64,000 nucleotides of DNA, taken from the NCBI RefSeq assembly GCF_016629665.1, contig NZ_JAEPRQ010000001.1:1178001-1242000 (forward strand). The letters run 5' to 3'. The notes under the pieces were generated by a model that was not told the DNA's origin, made no database searches, and worked only from the letters and a program-made list of their open reading frames with translations. This DNA comes from Paracoccus caeni (GTDB lineage: Bacteria; Pseudomonadota; Alphaproteobacteria; Rhodobacterales; Rhodobacteraceae). The position numbers were made by a program, and so were the translations under genes. Below are positions 11,726-20,697 of the stretch, piece by piece (the stretch's first letter is position 1; every line of letters starts with the position of its first letter).

Positions 11726-11920
11726 GGGGCCCCGCCCGCCATTGAACCGAAGGCTGGCACCAATGATCGCAAGCTGACCGCAAGCCGCCTCGACAGACTG
11801 TTCGATCAGATGCTTCCCAAGCGCCGCTACGTGCAGCGTCTCACCCCCCGCACGCCTCGACAAGGTGTTCGAGACGGTGTGGCGAAGGGGCGGGCAGAGA
11901 ATCGCGCGGCCGGACCAAAC

Positions 11921-12184
11921 CTAGTCGGTAATGCCGCCGCGCCTCACCGCTTCGTCATATCCCGCCGCTGTTGCTTTCGCAGATACTAGGACCGTGTCGC
12001 CCGGCGTGTTCGGCGCAACCTTCTGCAATTCTACCCAACCGTGCTCTTCAAAATATGCGAGGGTCTTTGCGAGCGCATCTCGGTCTGCAACCCCCATATC
12101 CGTCAGAGGCACGAAATCCGGGAACCGATCGCCTAGCACTGTCAGAAGATCAAGTTGATCATCAGCATTTAACATTCTGGGCAT
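11921..12184 (-). CDS. Hypothetical protein (87 aa)
   Basis: This small soluble protein starts MPRMLNADDQLDLLTVLGDRF. A helix-rich first half followed by a short basic/hydrophobic segment around EEHGWVELQ could form a winged-helix-like fold, but that is a guess from amino-acid pattern only. No signal peptide or membrane segment is seen. It is isolated between the IS remnant and tRNA-Ala, with no operon partner. Function unknown. Confidence 0.6.
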   Translation of the reverse strand: MPRMLNADDQLDLLTVLGDRFPDFVPLTDMGVADRDALAKTLAYFEEHGWVELQKVAPNTPGDTVLVSAKATAAGYDEAVRRGGITD

Positions 12185-12329
12185 TCCTCACTCCACATGT
12201 TGAAATCCAGACATGGGGTGGGTGAAGCTACTGACAATACTGCACTTTTAGCTAAGCAATAGCGTTCCCCAGAGAGGGGTTTTCCGCTGTATCCGCCGAG
12301 AGATTATGAAGATAAGTCATTGTTTGAAT

Positions 12330-12405
<76 letters not shown>

Positions 12406-12540
12406 ACCGGAGGTCCGCAGGCACCAGAGCGCCTTGCGTGGGAGGCGTATAGGGGCAGCCGCGACAGGGTGCAAGTCGAAAATTCGCCGATTTTTCCGAA
12501 AAGACGAAAACCCGAATTCACGACAACTATCTCTATGGAT

Positions 12541-12571
12541 TAAAACGAAAAACGGAGCCGCGAGGCTCCGT
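12541..12571 (-). terminator. Rho-independent terminator for the FYDLN-acid gene
   Basis: An 8-bp perfect stem (ACGGAGCC / GGCTCCGT, 12552-12571) with a 4-base loop is followed, on the minus strand, by a run of T residues. It lies about 40 bases past the stop of the gene at 12612-12926 and points towards tRNA-Ala. Confidence 0.85.
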
Positions 12572-12611
12572 TCTACGTAATCGATGCCGGGGCGGTCAGC
12601 CGCCCTGGCGA

Positions 12612-12926
12612 TCAATCTTCGTCGTCTTCTGCCACATCGGCGATGTCGTCCAGCGACACGTCGCCGTCGTCATCGTCCTCTTCCAGCAGATCATCGTCCA
12701 GATCGCCGCTATCGTCGTCGAGATCGTTGTCTTCGACCAGATCTTCGTCGTCATCCGTCGCCGAGGCCTTCTCGCTGACCAATGCCTTGCCGCGACCTTC
12801 GGTGATGCTTTCGATCGTGAAGGTGTTGCCGCAAGCGGGGCAGGTCGTCGGGTCGTTCCTCAGGTCATAGAAGCGCGTCGCGCAGTGCGGGCACAGGCGC
12901 TTTGTACCCCATTCCTCTTTGGGCAT
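12612..12926 (-). CDS. FYDLN-acid zinc-ribbon protein (TIGR02300 family)
   Basis: This 104-residue protein has an N-terminal zinc ribbon with cysteines at residues 12, 15, 29 and 32 and the family signature FYDL at residues 19-22, followed by a very acidic Asp/Glu tail from about residue 60 to the end. It matches the alphaproteobacterial TIGR02300/FYDLN_acid family, whose function is not established. The acidic tail would suit binding of basic partners. It forms its own unit with a strong terminator. Confidence 0.9.
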   Translation of the reverse strand: MPKEEWGTKRLCPHCATRFYDLRNDPTTCPACGNTFTIESITEGRGKALVSEKASATDDDEDLVEDNDLDDDSGDLDDDLLEEDDDDGDVSLDDIADVAEDDED

Positions 12927-13055
12927 GGCATTCTCCTTCCGCCGCGTTTAGGGAAACCGGTGGACCCCCTGCCACAGCGATGCAGGGGTGTCAAAGCCTT
13001 TTCTGGAATGGCTCGCGCGACAATATAGGAAGTGATCGGCAAAGCGACAGGGGCA

Positions 13056-13745
13056 ATGACCGGAGAGATCGTTCTCAGCGATGGATTGAGGCTGCTGGTG
13101 CGGCGATCAGGCAGGGCGCGCAGGATGACATTGCGGGTGCCCAGAGACGGCGGCATGGCGGTGCTGACGCTGCCCAGATCGGCGGCCCTGGCCGAGGGCA
13201 GGGCCTTTGCCGAATCCAAGGCAGGGTGGCTGCGCAGCGCCGCAGAGCGTGTCCCGCAGCCGTTGGTCGCCGCCCACGGTGTGACCCTGCCGGTCGAGGG
13301 GCGGGGGCTGATCTTGACGCCTGCGGCGGTGCGTGTCGTCTCGGTCGAAGGGGACCGGCTGCTGCTGCCCGCCTCTCGCCCAAGCGGGCCTGTGGTACAG
13401 GCGTTTCTGAAACATCTGGCGCATCAGCGGCTGACGCTGGCCTGTGACACTCATGCCGGTTCGCTGCGGCTGCCGTATCGGGCGCTGGTGCTGCGCGATA
13501 CAAGGTCACGATGGGGAAGCTGCAGCCATGACGGGCGGCTGATGTTCTCGTGGCGGCTGGCAATGGCCCCACCCGAGGTGCTGGATTACGTTGCGGCACA
13601 TGAGGTCGCGCATTTGGCGCAGATGGACCACTCACCGCGATTCTGGGCGACGGTCGGGCGATTGATGCCTGAATACGAACGCCATCGCGGCTGGTTGCGC
13701 AAGAATGGCTCTGATCTGATGGCCTGGCGGTTTCGGGACGCCTGA
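13056..13745 (+). CDS. YgjP-like (SprT/DUF45-type) metallohydrolase
   Basis: The gluzincin signature HEVAHL followed by a third histidine in DHSPRFW is clear in the C-terminal half, as is the conserved RWGSCS segment before it. These are hallmarks of the YgjP/DUF45 family, whose substrates are unclear. The ATG at 13056 matches the usual N-terminus; a GTG at 13032 would add eight residues and neither start has a good ribosome-binding site. There is no signal peptide, so the protein is cytoplasmic. Confidence 0.85.
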   Translation: MTGEIVLSDGLRLLVRRSGRARRMTLRVPRDGGMAVLTLPRSAALAEGRAFAESKAGWLRSAAERVPQPLVAAHGVTLPVEGRGLILTPAAVRVVSVEGDRLLLPASRPSGPVVQAFLKHLAHQRLTLACDTHAGSLRLPYRALVLRDTRSRWGSCSHDGRLMFSWRLAMAPPEVLDYVAAHEVAHLAQMDHSPRFWATVGRLMPEYERHRGWLRKNGSDLMAWRFRDA

Positions 13746-13820
13746 GCGCCGGCGCAATCCGGGTCGTGACTGACAGGATCGGGGCGGTATCGCCCATGGG
13801 GGATTGACCCCGGCATGGTT

Positions 13821-13830
13821 TGTGATCACA
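13821..13830. promoter_or_regulatory. Perfect palindrome TGTGATCACA, possible GntR operator
   Basis: This 10-bp perfect palindrome lies immediately upstream of, or overlapping, the start of the FadR-type regulator gene. It resembles the short GT/AC half-sites bound by FadR-subfamily GntR proteins. Its position suggests autoregulation; this is inference from location and symmetry only. Confidence 0.4.
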
Positions 13831-13838
13831 TCCATTCT

Positions 13839-14519
13839 ATGACCGTGACCCGCTCTTCGCTTCCGACACCCGATCCCAATCTGCCGCGGCCAAATGATCC
13901 CGCCGCGCATGAGCGGCTGTATCGCAGCCTGCGCAGCCGGATCATGCTGGGCGAGTTGCCCCCCGGCAAGGCGCTGACCCTGCGGGGGATCGCGCGCGAG
14001 TATCACCTGTCGATGACACCCGCCCGAGAGGCGGTGCGGCGGCTGGTGGCCGAGGGGGCGTTGACGCTCTCCGCCTCGGGGCGTGTGACCACGCCTGCCT
14101 TGTCGGATGAGCGGATCGAGGAACTGGCCGCCCTGCGCGCCCTGATCGAGCCGGAACTGGCGGCGCGGGCGCTGCCTCGGGCGCATTTCGCGCTGATCGA
14201 CCGGCTGGCGCAGATGAATGCCCGCATCGCCGACGCGGTCGAGCGGCATGATGCGGTCGGCTATATCCGCTGCAATCTGGATTTTCACCGGATGCTGTAT
14301 CTGCGGGCGCAGGCGCCGGCGATGCTGGCCATGCTGGAGACGATCTGGCTGCAGCTTGGCCCGACCATGCGGGCGCTTTACGGGCGGGTGAAGCGGAATG
14401 AGCCGCCGCGGCATCACCGGATGATTCTGGCGGCGCTGCGGGCGGGGGATGAGCCTGCCTTGCGGCTTGCGGTGCGGGCCGATGTGACCCATGGGCTGCG
14501 TCACCTGACCAGCACCTGA
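13839..14519 (+). CDS. GntR-family transcriptional regulator (FadR/FCD subfamily)
   Basis: An N-terminal winged helix (roughly residues 27-88) contains SMTPAREAVRRLVAEGAL, typical of the GntR recognition region. It is followed by an all-helical FCD ligand-binding domain with the metal/ligand histidines in NLDFHRMLY and PPRHHRMI. Starting at ATG 13839 gives 226 residues; ATG 13815 is possible but would place a perfect palindrome inside the coding sequence. The ligand is unknown; such regulators commonly sense small organic acids. No target operon lies directly beside it. Confidence 0.88.
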   Translation: MTVTRSSLPTPDPNLPRPNDPAAHERLYRSLRSRIMLGELPPGKALTLRGIAREYHLSMTPAREAVRRLVAEGALTLSASGRVTTPALSDERIEELAALRALIEPELAARALPRAHFALIDRLAQMNARIADAVERHDAVGYIRCNLDFHRMLYLRAQAPAMLAMLETIWLQLGPTMRALYGRVKRNEPPRHHRMILAALRAGDEPALRLAVRADVTHGLRHLTST

Positions 14520-14523
14520 AGGC

Positions 14524-14552
14524 GCCGCGCCACCGATGCGGCGCGGCCTTTC
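14524..14552 (+). terminator. Terminator after the GntR gene
   Basis: Arms GCCGCGCC and GGCGCGGC (14524-14531 and 14540-14547) form an 8-bp GC-rich stem followed by CTTT. It lies between convergent genes, just past the GntR stop. Confidence 0.65.
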
Positions 14553-14554
14553 GC

Positions 14555-15154
14555 TTACATCGGGGTGCGGCCCGGCATGCTGAGAATCGGGATCGCCGAG
14601 GGGATGATGCGGTTGTATTTGGTGCCCTCGATCGAGGCACCGGCCATCAGCCCGGACTGGCCGAAGATGATCGCCACGACCGGATGTTGCGCGGTGATCG
14701 TATCGGCGCCCATCGCCATGCCGCCTGCGGGGATGGCGTAATAGGCATCGGCGCCTGCGACCCAGCCGGGGGCCGCGCGGAAAGCCGCAAGCGCCTGATC
14801 GGTCTGGAAGATCAGCACATGGGCATATTGCTGGGCACCCGCCTGAAAACCGACGCTGGCTTGCGTGGCCGAGTAATAATCAACCGTCGCCCCGCCGATG
14901 CGCAGCGCGCCCTGACCATAGGCACCGCCGACGCCAAGCGCGGCCTCGGTCATCAGCGGCATGTAGAGGACCGCCTTGGCGTTCTGGACCAGACTAGCCG
15001 AGGACGGATAGTTCTGGATCAGAAACTGATGCGTCGCATCGACGCGGGCGTCCAGTGCGGCGGTGGCGTTGGTGCCGACGGCGTTGCTGCATGCGGAAAG
15101 TGCGGCCAGTGCCACGGTTCCGGCGGCGCCCTTTAGCAGCGTTCTGCGGTTCAT
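14555..15154 (-). CDS. SYLF/YSC84-domain lipoprotein
   Basis: From the ATG at 15154 the protein begins MNRRTLLKGAAG, a twin-arginine-like start, and reaches a lipobox ending LSAC around residue 23. The mature part contains the lipid-binding SYLF (YSC84-type) pattern: KAVLYMPLMTEAALGVGGAYGQG, the YYSATQASVGFQAGAQ segment and the hydrophobic VVAIIFGQSGLMAGASIEG ending. Bacterial members are envelope proteins with poorly defined roles. A start eight codons upstream is possible. It is a single gene, and the repeat element upstream (15438-15515) may lie in its control region. Confidence 0.85.
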   Translation of the reverse strand: MNRRTLLKGAAGTVALAALSACSNAVGTNATAALDARVDATHQFLIQNYPSSASLVQNAKAVLYMPLMTEAALGVGGAYGQGALRIGGATVDYYSATQASVGFQAGAQQYAHVLIFQTDQALAAFRAAPGWVAGADAYYAIPAGGMAMGADTITAQHPVVAIIFGQSGLMAGASIEGTKYNRIIPSAIPILSMPGRTPM

Positions 15155-15437
15155 TCCTGCCTGAATTTTCCTGATCATCCTGTCCCATCCGTCGCTTGAG
15201 CGGCATTATTTGCCCGTTGCCGCGCAGGTTAGGGCAAAACCGCCCGCCTGTCACCCGCATGATCCGGTCGCAGGCGGTGGCTTGCCGTGGTTCGCGGACA
15301 AGAAAACGTGTGGAGTCGCGGGGAGTTACATCGGGTGGCCGGTTGTGTGCGTTGTTGAGCCGGGCAGCGAGGTGCAACGGGTGCGGGCGTTGCATTCGGT
15401 ATTTGCGCAACGGAGAAACCGCAGCGGTGCCGCGGAT

Positions 15438-15515
15438 CAGCAAATGCTGGGGATTTGGTTGCACAAGGCATGCACCGACGAGGCACAGCCTGTACACAGC
15501 GTGTACACCGCTTGC
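15438..15515. repeat. Dispersed repeat copy A: palindrome plus five 11-nt iterons
   Basis: A palindrome CAGCAAATGCTG (15438-15449) is followed after exactly 11 bases by five consecutive 11-nt units (15461-15515): GCACAAGGCAT, GCACCGACGAG, GCACAGCCTGT, ACACAGCGTGT and ACACCGCTTGC. The same arrangement occurs at 49310-49387, and weaker similarity extends on both sides (about 15385-15535). It lies between the start of the SYLF gene and the 3' end of hemB. Since 11 is not a multiple of three, it is unlikely to be coding. Otherwise nothing is seen in 15180-15537. Confidence 0.8.
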
Positions 15516-15537
15516 GTGCGGTGGGGTGTTGCGTGGC

Positions 15538-16542
15538 TTACTTGTGGGCCAGAGCCTCGGCCACCTCGGGGGCGAAATAGGTCAGGATGCCGTCGCAGCC
15601 GGCGCGGCGGAAGCAGAGCAGGCTTTCGGCCACCGTGTCGCGCGACAGCCAGCCCGCGCGGATCGCGCCCTCCAGCATCGCGTATTCGCCGCTGACCTGA
15701 TAGGCGAAGGTCGGGGCGCCGAAGCGGTCCTTCACCTCGCGGCAGATGTCGAGATAGGGCAGGCCGGGCTTGACCATCACCATATCCGCACCCTCGGACA
15801 GATCGCGGGCGACGCAGCGCAGGGCCTCTTCGCGGTTGGCGGGGTTGACCTGATAGGTCTTCTTGTCGCCGACAAGGCGGCCCGACGCGCCGACGGCGTC
15901 GCGGAACGGGCCATAGAAGCCGCTGGCGAATTTTGCCGCATAGGACAGGATCGCCACATCCTTGTGGCTGTTCGCCTCAAGCGCCGTGCGCAGGGCGCCG
16001 ATCCGGCCGTCCATCATGTCAGAGGGGCCCAGCAGATCGGCGCCGCATTCGGCCTGCACCAATGCCATGCGCACCAGCGCCTCGACGCTTTCATCGTTCA
16101 GGATCACCCCGTCGCGGACCAGCCCGTCATGGCCGTTGGCGTTATACGGGTCCAGCGCGATATCGGTCATCACCACCAGTTCCGGCACGGTTTCCTTGAT
16201 CGCGCGGATGGCGAGGTTGCCGATATTGTCCGGGTCCCACGCCCGTTCGCAGCCTTCGGTCCGCAGATCCTGATCGGAATGGGGGAAGATGCAGATTGAC
16301 GGGATGCCCAGTTCCGCCGCCCGCTCTGCCGCACGTTTCGCACCGTCCAGCGTCAGCCGCTCGACCCCCGGCATCGAGGCGATCTCGCCCTCGGCCCCGG
16401 TAACCTCGGTCACGAAGATCGGCCAGATCAGGTTATGGGCGGACAGGTCCGTCTCGGTCACCATGGCGCGGATATTCGCATTCTGTCGCAGACGGCGCAG
16501 GCGCGTCGCGGGAAACGGGGCAATGATCGGGTTTGCGGACAT
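15538..16542 (-). CDS. hemB: Delta-aminolevulinic acid dehydratase (porphobilinogen synthase)
   Basis: This 334-residue enzyme condenses two 5-aminolevulinate molecules to porphobilinogen in tetrapyrrole synthesis. The two active-site lysines are visible as K204 (SYAAKFASGFYGPF) and K258 (MVMVKPGLPYLD). The metal-site segment reads ALDPYNANGHDG and lacks the cysteines of zinc-dependent enzymes, placing it with the zinc-independent HemB type known from Rhodobacter and Pseudomonas. A GAGGAG ribosome-binding site precedes the ATG at 16542. It is transcribed alone. Confidence 0.97.
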   Translation of the reverse strand: MSANPIIAPFPATRLRRLRQNANIRAMVTETDLSAHNLIWPIFVTEVTGAEGEIASMPGVERLTLDGAKRAAERAAELGIPSICIFPHSDQDLRTEGCERAWDPDNIGNLAIRAIKETVPELVVMTDIALDPYNANGHDGLVRDGVILNDESVEALVRMALVQAECGADLLGPSDMMDGRIGALRTALEANSHKDVAILSYAAKFASGFYGPFRDAVGASGRLVGDKKTYQVNPANREEALRCVARDLSEGADMVMVKPGLPYLDICREVKDRFGAPTFAYQVSGEYAMLEGAIRAGWLSRDTVAESLLCFRRAGCDGILTYFAPEVAEALAHK

Positions 16543-16630
16543 GGCAGGCTCCTCATTCCGGGGAAGGGTGGCTTTCCTTCAACCCGCACCCGTTTTAAGG
16601 TCACGCCCGCGTAAGGACAAGGAAGCCCGA

Positions 16631-17203
16631 GTGCCACTTTTGAACAGCCTGCTGGGTTTTCTGGACAGCCGCTCTTTCGGCACCGTGTGGTTCTGGCTGG
16701 TCCTGCTGGGCATGTGGTCGGTCGCGGGCCGCGGCGTGCTGGGCGTGCCGATGGATGTGATCAACCGCGCCCGCGCCGCGCTGCGCCAGCAAGAGCCGGA
16801 TTCCGGCGAGGCGCTGCACCTGATGGACTGGCTGTCGCTGACCCTGCCGCGCTGGCGGCTTGGTCTGCGCGAAGGCGCGGTCTTCACCGCGCTGGTGGCC
16901 TTTGGCCTCTCGACGCTTGGCATTCTGGGCTTTGCCTATGGGCTGGAGATGGCGCAGGCGCTGACCGTGCTGCTGCTGCCGTTCCTGATCCTGTTCTGGA
17001 TGCGGATCCGTCTGGCCCGCCGCCTGACGCCCTTGCTGACCGAGGCCGAGACGGGGCAGCGCCCGCTCGACCAGATCGCGGCAGAGGCGGTGAACCAGAT
17101 GATCTGGCATCGCCGGTTCCAGACGCTTCTGTCGATGGGTGCGGTCATCGCGGCGGCGATCAGCGGCACCATCTGGGTTCTTAACCATCCGTTCGGTTTC
17201 TAA
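16631..17203 (+). CDS. Small membrane protein (SufBCD-component-like annotation in relatives)
   Basis: The GTG at 16631, preceded by AAGGAA, gives 190 residues with about four hydrophobic segments; the N-terminal part reads DSRSFGTVWFWLVLLGMW. It resembles a Rhodobacterales protein often labelled component of SufBCD complex, but nothing here links it to Fe-S assembly. It is divergent from hemB and about 50 bases upstream of mfd, with which it may share a transcript. A function beyond membrane location cannot be argued. Confidence 0.75.
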   Translation: MPLLNSLLGFLDSRSFGTVWFWLVLLGMWSVAGRGVLGVPMDVINRARAALRQQEPDSGEALHLMDWLSLTLPRWRLGLREGAVFTALVAFGLSTLGILGFAYGLEMAQALTVLLLPFLILFWMRIRLARRLTPLLTEAETGQRPLDQIAAEAVNQMIWHRRFQTLLSMGAVIAAAISGTIWVLNHPFGF

Positions 17204-17250
17204 GCCATGCCCATCTTGACACCACCTGCTGCAGCTTTACGTCACCGATC

Positions 17251-20200
17251 ATGTCCGACCATCTGATCCTCTCTGGCGCGCCCGAAGGCTATGACGCCGC
17301 GCTGATCGCGCGCGAGGCCGCGCGTGGTGCCCCTGTTATCCATATCGCCCGCGACGACCGCCGGATGGCTGCGATGCGGGCGGCGCTGGCCTTTCTGGCG
17401 CCGGGCCTTGCAGTGCTGGATTTTCCGGCCTGGGACACGACGCCCTATGACCGCGTCTCGCCGTCGCCCGATATTCAGGCGGCGCGGATGGCTACCTTGG
17501 CCGGGCTGGCGCAGGGCGCGCTGAAGCCGCCTTTCGTGCTGCTGACCACGCTGAATGCGGTGCTGCAACGGCTGCCTGCGCGCGATCTGGTATCGCAGGC
17601 CAGCTTTACCGCGCGGGTCGGCGACCGGATCAATGAGGGCGCGTTGCGGGATTTTCTTGTCCGCATGGGTTTCGTGCAATCGCCGACGGTGACCGAGCCC
17701 GGCGATTATGCGGTGCGCGGCGGCATCATCGACATTTTCCCGCCCGGCGAATCCGGTCCGGTGCGGCTGGATCTGTTCGGCGATGTGTTGGACGGTGCCC
17801 GCCGCTTTGACGCCGAAACGCAGCGCACCACCGAAAAGCTGTCGCGGGTCGAGCTTGCGCCGATGTCCGAGGTGATTCTGGACGAACCCTCGATCACCCG
17901 TTTCCGGCAAAGCTATCGCACCGAATATGGCGGCGGCAGCAATGACCCGCTGTATGAGGGCGTCAGCGCGGGGCGCAAGATGGCCGGGGTCGAACATTGG
18001 CTGCCGTGGTTCCACGAGCGGATGGAAAGCATCTTCGACTATCTGCCGGGGGCCTCGGTCGTGCTGGACGACCATATGGCGCAGGTGATCGATGCCCGCC
18101 GCGACACGATCCGCGAACAGTTCGAGGCGCGCAAGGCGGCGCTGGCGTCAAAGGCGCGCAGCGATACCGTTTATAAGCCAGTGCCACCCGATCTGATGTT
18201 CCCAACGCCCGAGGAATGGACCGCGTGGCTGGCGGCGCATAGGTCGCTGCGGCTCTCGGTGCTGCCGCAGCCGCCGGGACCGGGGGTGCTGGATGCGGGC
18301 GGGCGCGCGGGCCGCAATTTCGCGCCAGAGCGGCAGGCGGAAACGGTGAACCTGTTCAACGCTTTGGCCGGTCATGTGAAGGCGCTGTCGAAGGATCACC
18401 GGGTCATCCTTGCCAGCTTCTCGGACGGCGCGCGCGAGCGGCTGTCGGGGCTTCTGGCCGATGAGGGTCTGACCGGGCTGAAGCCGATTGCCGATCTGCG
18501 CGATCTGCCCGATACGCCGGGGTCGATCGGGCTTGCCGTCTGGCCGCTGGAGGAAGGCTTCGTGGCCGATGGGCAGGCGCTTGGGCGGCTGGCGGTCGTA
18601 TCGGAACAGGATGTGTTGGGCGACCGGCTGATCCGGGGCGCCAGAAAGCGCCGCCGGGCCGAGAACTTCCTGAAAGATACCACGACGCTCAGCACCGGCG
18701 ATCTGGTGGTCCATGTCGAACATGGCATCGGGCGCTATACCGGGCTGGAGACGATCACCGCGGCGGGCGTGCCGCATGATTGCGTGGCGCTGGAATATGC
18801 GGGCGGTGATCGGCTGTTCCTGCCGGTCGAGAATATCGAGCTGCTCAGCCGCTACGGCCATGAGGAAGGCTTGCTGGACAAGCTGGGCGGCGGTGCGTGG
18901 CAGGCGCGGAAGGCCCGCCTGAAGGAACGCATCAAGCTGATCGCGGACAAGCTGATGCGGATTGCGGCGGAGCGTCTTTTGCGTCCCGCCCCGGTGCTGG
19001 AGCCGGAAGACCACGACTGGCAAAGCTTCGCTGCGCGTTTCCCCTATAGCGAGACCGACGATCAGGCGTCAGCCATTGACGATGTGCTGGAGGATCTGGC
19101 GGCGGGTCGTCCGATGGACCGGCTGGTCGTCGGCGATGTGGGCTTTGGCAAGACCGAGGTGGCGATGCGCGCGGCCTTTGTGGCGGCCTCGCAAGGGATG
19201 CAGGTAGCGGTGGTCGCGCCGACGACGCTGCTGGCGCGGCAGCATTTCAAGACCTTCGGCGACCGTTTCCGCGGCACCGCCATCAATGTCCGGCCGCTGT
19301 CCCGTTTCGTTTCCGCCAAGGATGCCACCAAGACCCGCGAGGGGCTGGCCGATGGCAGTATCGATATCGTGGTGGGCACGCATGCGGTGCTGGCCAAGGG
19401 CGTGCGGTTCAAGAACCTTGGCCTGCTGATCATCGATGAGGAACAGCATTTCGGCGTCGCGCACAAGGAACGCCTGAAGGAATTGCGCAGCGATATCCAC
19501 GTCTTGACCCTGACCGCCACGCCGATCCCGCGCACGCTGCAAATGTCGCTGACCGGGGTCCGCGATCTGTCGGTCATCGGCACGCCGCCGGTGGACCGTC
19601 TGGCGATCCGCACCTATGCCTCGGAATTCGACAGCGTCACCGTGCGCGAGGCGCTGCTGCGCGAGAAATATCGCGGCGGGCAAAGCTTCTTCGTGGTGCC
19701 GCGCCTGTCGGACCTGCCGGATGTCGAACATTGGTTCAAGGAAAACGTCCCCGAGGTCAGTTATATCGTCGCGCATGGGCAATTGGCGGCGGGCGATCTG
19801 GATCAGCGGATGAACGCCTTCTACGATGGCAGCCATGACGTGCTGCTGGCGACATCCATCGTCGAATCCGGTCTGGATATTCCGACGGCGAATACGATGA
19901 TCGTCTGGCGGGCGGACATGTTCGGCCTGGCCCAGCTTTACCAGATCCGGGGCAGGGTCGGACGCTCGAAAGCGCGGGCCTATTGTTACCTGACCACCAA
20001 GCCCGGTGTGGCGCTGACCCCGCAGGCGATCCGGCGGCTGAAGTTTCTGGGCTCGATCGACGGGCTGGGCGCGGGCTTCAACCTTGCCTCGCAGGATCTG
20101 GATCTGCGCGGAGCGGGGAACCTGCTGGGCGAGGAACAATCCGGCCATATCAAGGAAGTCGGCTTCGAGCTTTATCAGCAAATGCTGGAGGAGACGATTG

Positions 20201-20697
20201 CCAAGCTGAAATCCGGCGAGATCGAGGGCACGCCCGAGGATGAATGGGCACCTCAGTTGAACCTTGGCGTTCCGGTGACCATTCCTGACAGCTATATCCC
20301 CGATCTGGACGTGCGGCTGGGCCTTTATCGCCGTCTGGCCGAACTGACCACCAAGGTCGAGCTGGAGGGCTTTGCCGCCGAGTTGATCGACCGATTCGGC
20401 ACCCTCCCGCGCGAGGTGAACACGCTTCTTCTGGTGATCCGCATCAAGGCGATGGCGAAGCGGGCGAATATCTCGCGGCTCGATGCCGGGCCGAAGGGCG
20501 TCACCATCCAGTTTCACGGCGACAAATTCCCGAACCCGGTCGGTCTGGTCGAATTCATCAATGACCAGCGCGGGCAGGCCAAGGTCACCGACAACAAGAT
20601 CGTGGTCCGGCGCGACTGGACCTCTGACGCCGAGCGTATCAAGGGGGCCTTTGGCGTGGCCCGCGATCTTGCCGCCAAGGCGAAGGCTGCGAAATGA
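17251..20697 (+). CDS. mfd: Transcription-repair coupling factor
   Basis: This 1148-residue DNA translocase displaces RNA polymerase stalled at lesions and recruits UvrA. Visible in order are the UvrB-like N-terminal module, the CarD-like RNA-polymerase interaction domain (GDLVVHVEHGIGRYTGLE, near residue 490), the Walker A motif GDVGFGKTEVAMR near residue 630, the DEEQH motif II, and the C-terminal TRCF domain. Length is typical. Its stop overlaps the pabB start (ATGA), so repair and folate genes are cotranscribed. Confidence 0.97.
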   Translation: MSDHLILSGAPEGYDAALIAREAARGAPVIHIARDDRRMAAMRAALAFLAPGLAVLDFPAWDTTPYDRVSPSPDIQAARMATLAGLAQGALKPPFVLLTTLNAVLQRLPARDLVSQASFTARVGDRINEGALRDFLVRMGFVQSPTVTEPGDYAVRGGIIDIFPPGESGPVRLDLFGDVLDGARRFDAETQRTTEKLSRVELAPMSEVILDEPSITRFRQSYRTEYGGGSNDPLYEGVSAGRKMAGVEHWLPWFHERMESIFDYLPGASVVLDDHMAQVIDARRDTIREQFEARKAALASKARSDTVYKPVPPDLMFPTPEEWTAWLAAHRSLRLSVLPQPPGPGVLDAGGRAGRNFAPERQAETVNLFNALAGHVKALSKDHRVILASFSDGARERLSGLLADEGLTGLKPIADLRDLPDTPGSIGLAVWPLEEGFVADGQALGRLAVVSEQDVLGDRLIRGARKRRRAENFLKDTTTLSTGDLVVHVEHGIGRYTGLETITAAGVPHDCVALEYAGGDRLFLPVENIELLSRYGHEEGLLDKLGGGAWQARKARLKERIKLIADKLMRIAAERLLRPAPVLEPEDHDWQSFAARFPYSETDDQASAIDDVLEDLAAGRPMDRLVVGDVGFGKTEVAMRAAFVAASQGMQVAVVAPTTLLARQHFKTFGDRFRGTAINVRPLSRFVSAKDATKTREGLADGSIDIVVGTHAVLAKGVRFKNLGLLIIDEEQHFGVAHKERLKELRSDIHVLTLTATPIPRTLQMSLTGVRDLSVIGTPPVDRLAIRTYASEFDSVTVREALLREKYRGGQSFFVVPRLSDLPDVEHWFKENVPEVSYIVAHGQLAAGDLDQRMNAFYDGSHDVLLATSIVESGLDIPTANTMIVWRADMFGLAQLYQIRGRVGRSKARAYCYLTTKPGVALTPQAIRRLKFLGSIDGLGAGFNLASQDLDLRGAGNLLGEEQSGHIKEVGFELYQQMLEETIAKLKSGEIEGTPEDEWAPQLNLGVPVTIPDSYIPDLDVRLGLYRRLAELTTKVELEGFAAELIDRFGTLPREVNTLLLVIRIKAMAKRANISRLDAGPKGVTIQFHGDKFPNPVGLVEFINDQRGQAKVTDNKIVVRRDWTSDAERIKGAFGVARDLAAKAKAAK

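Noticed and set aside
11731-11920. A second transposase fragment after the IS481 remnant
   Set aside because: Short frames on both strands hint at IS debris, but none could be matched to a family with confidence.
15438-15515. Reading the 11-nt iterons as a replication origin or DnaA-box cluster
   Set aside because: The units do not resemble the DnaA box TTATCCACA, and two copies lie in ordinary gene gaps without replication genes.
15438-15515. Reading the iteron repeat as a CRISPR array
   Set aside because: Units are 11 nt and contiguous, without spacers or cas genes.
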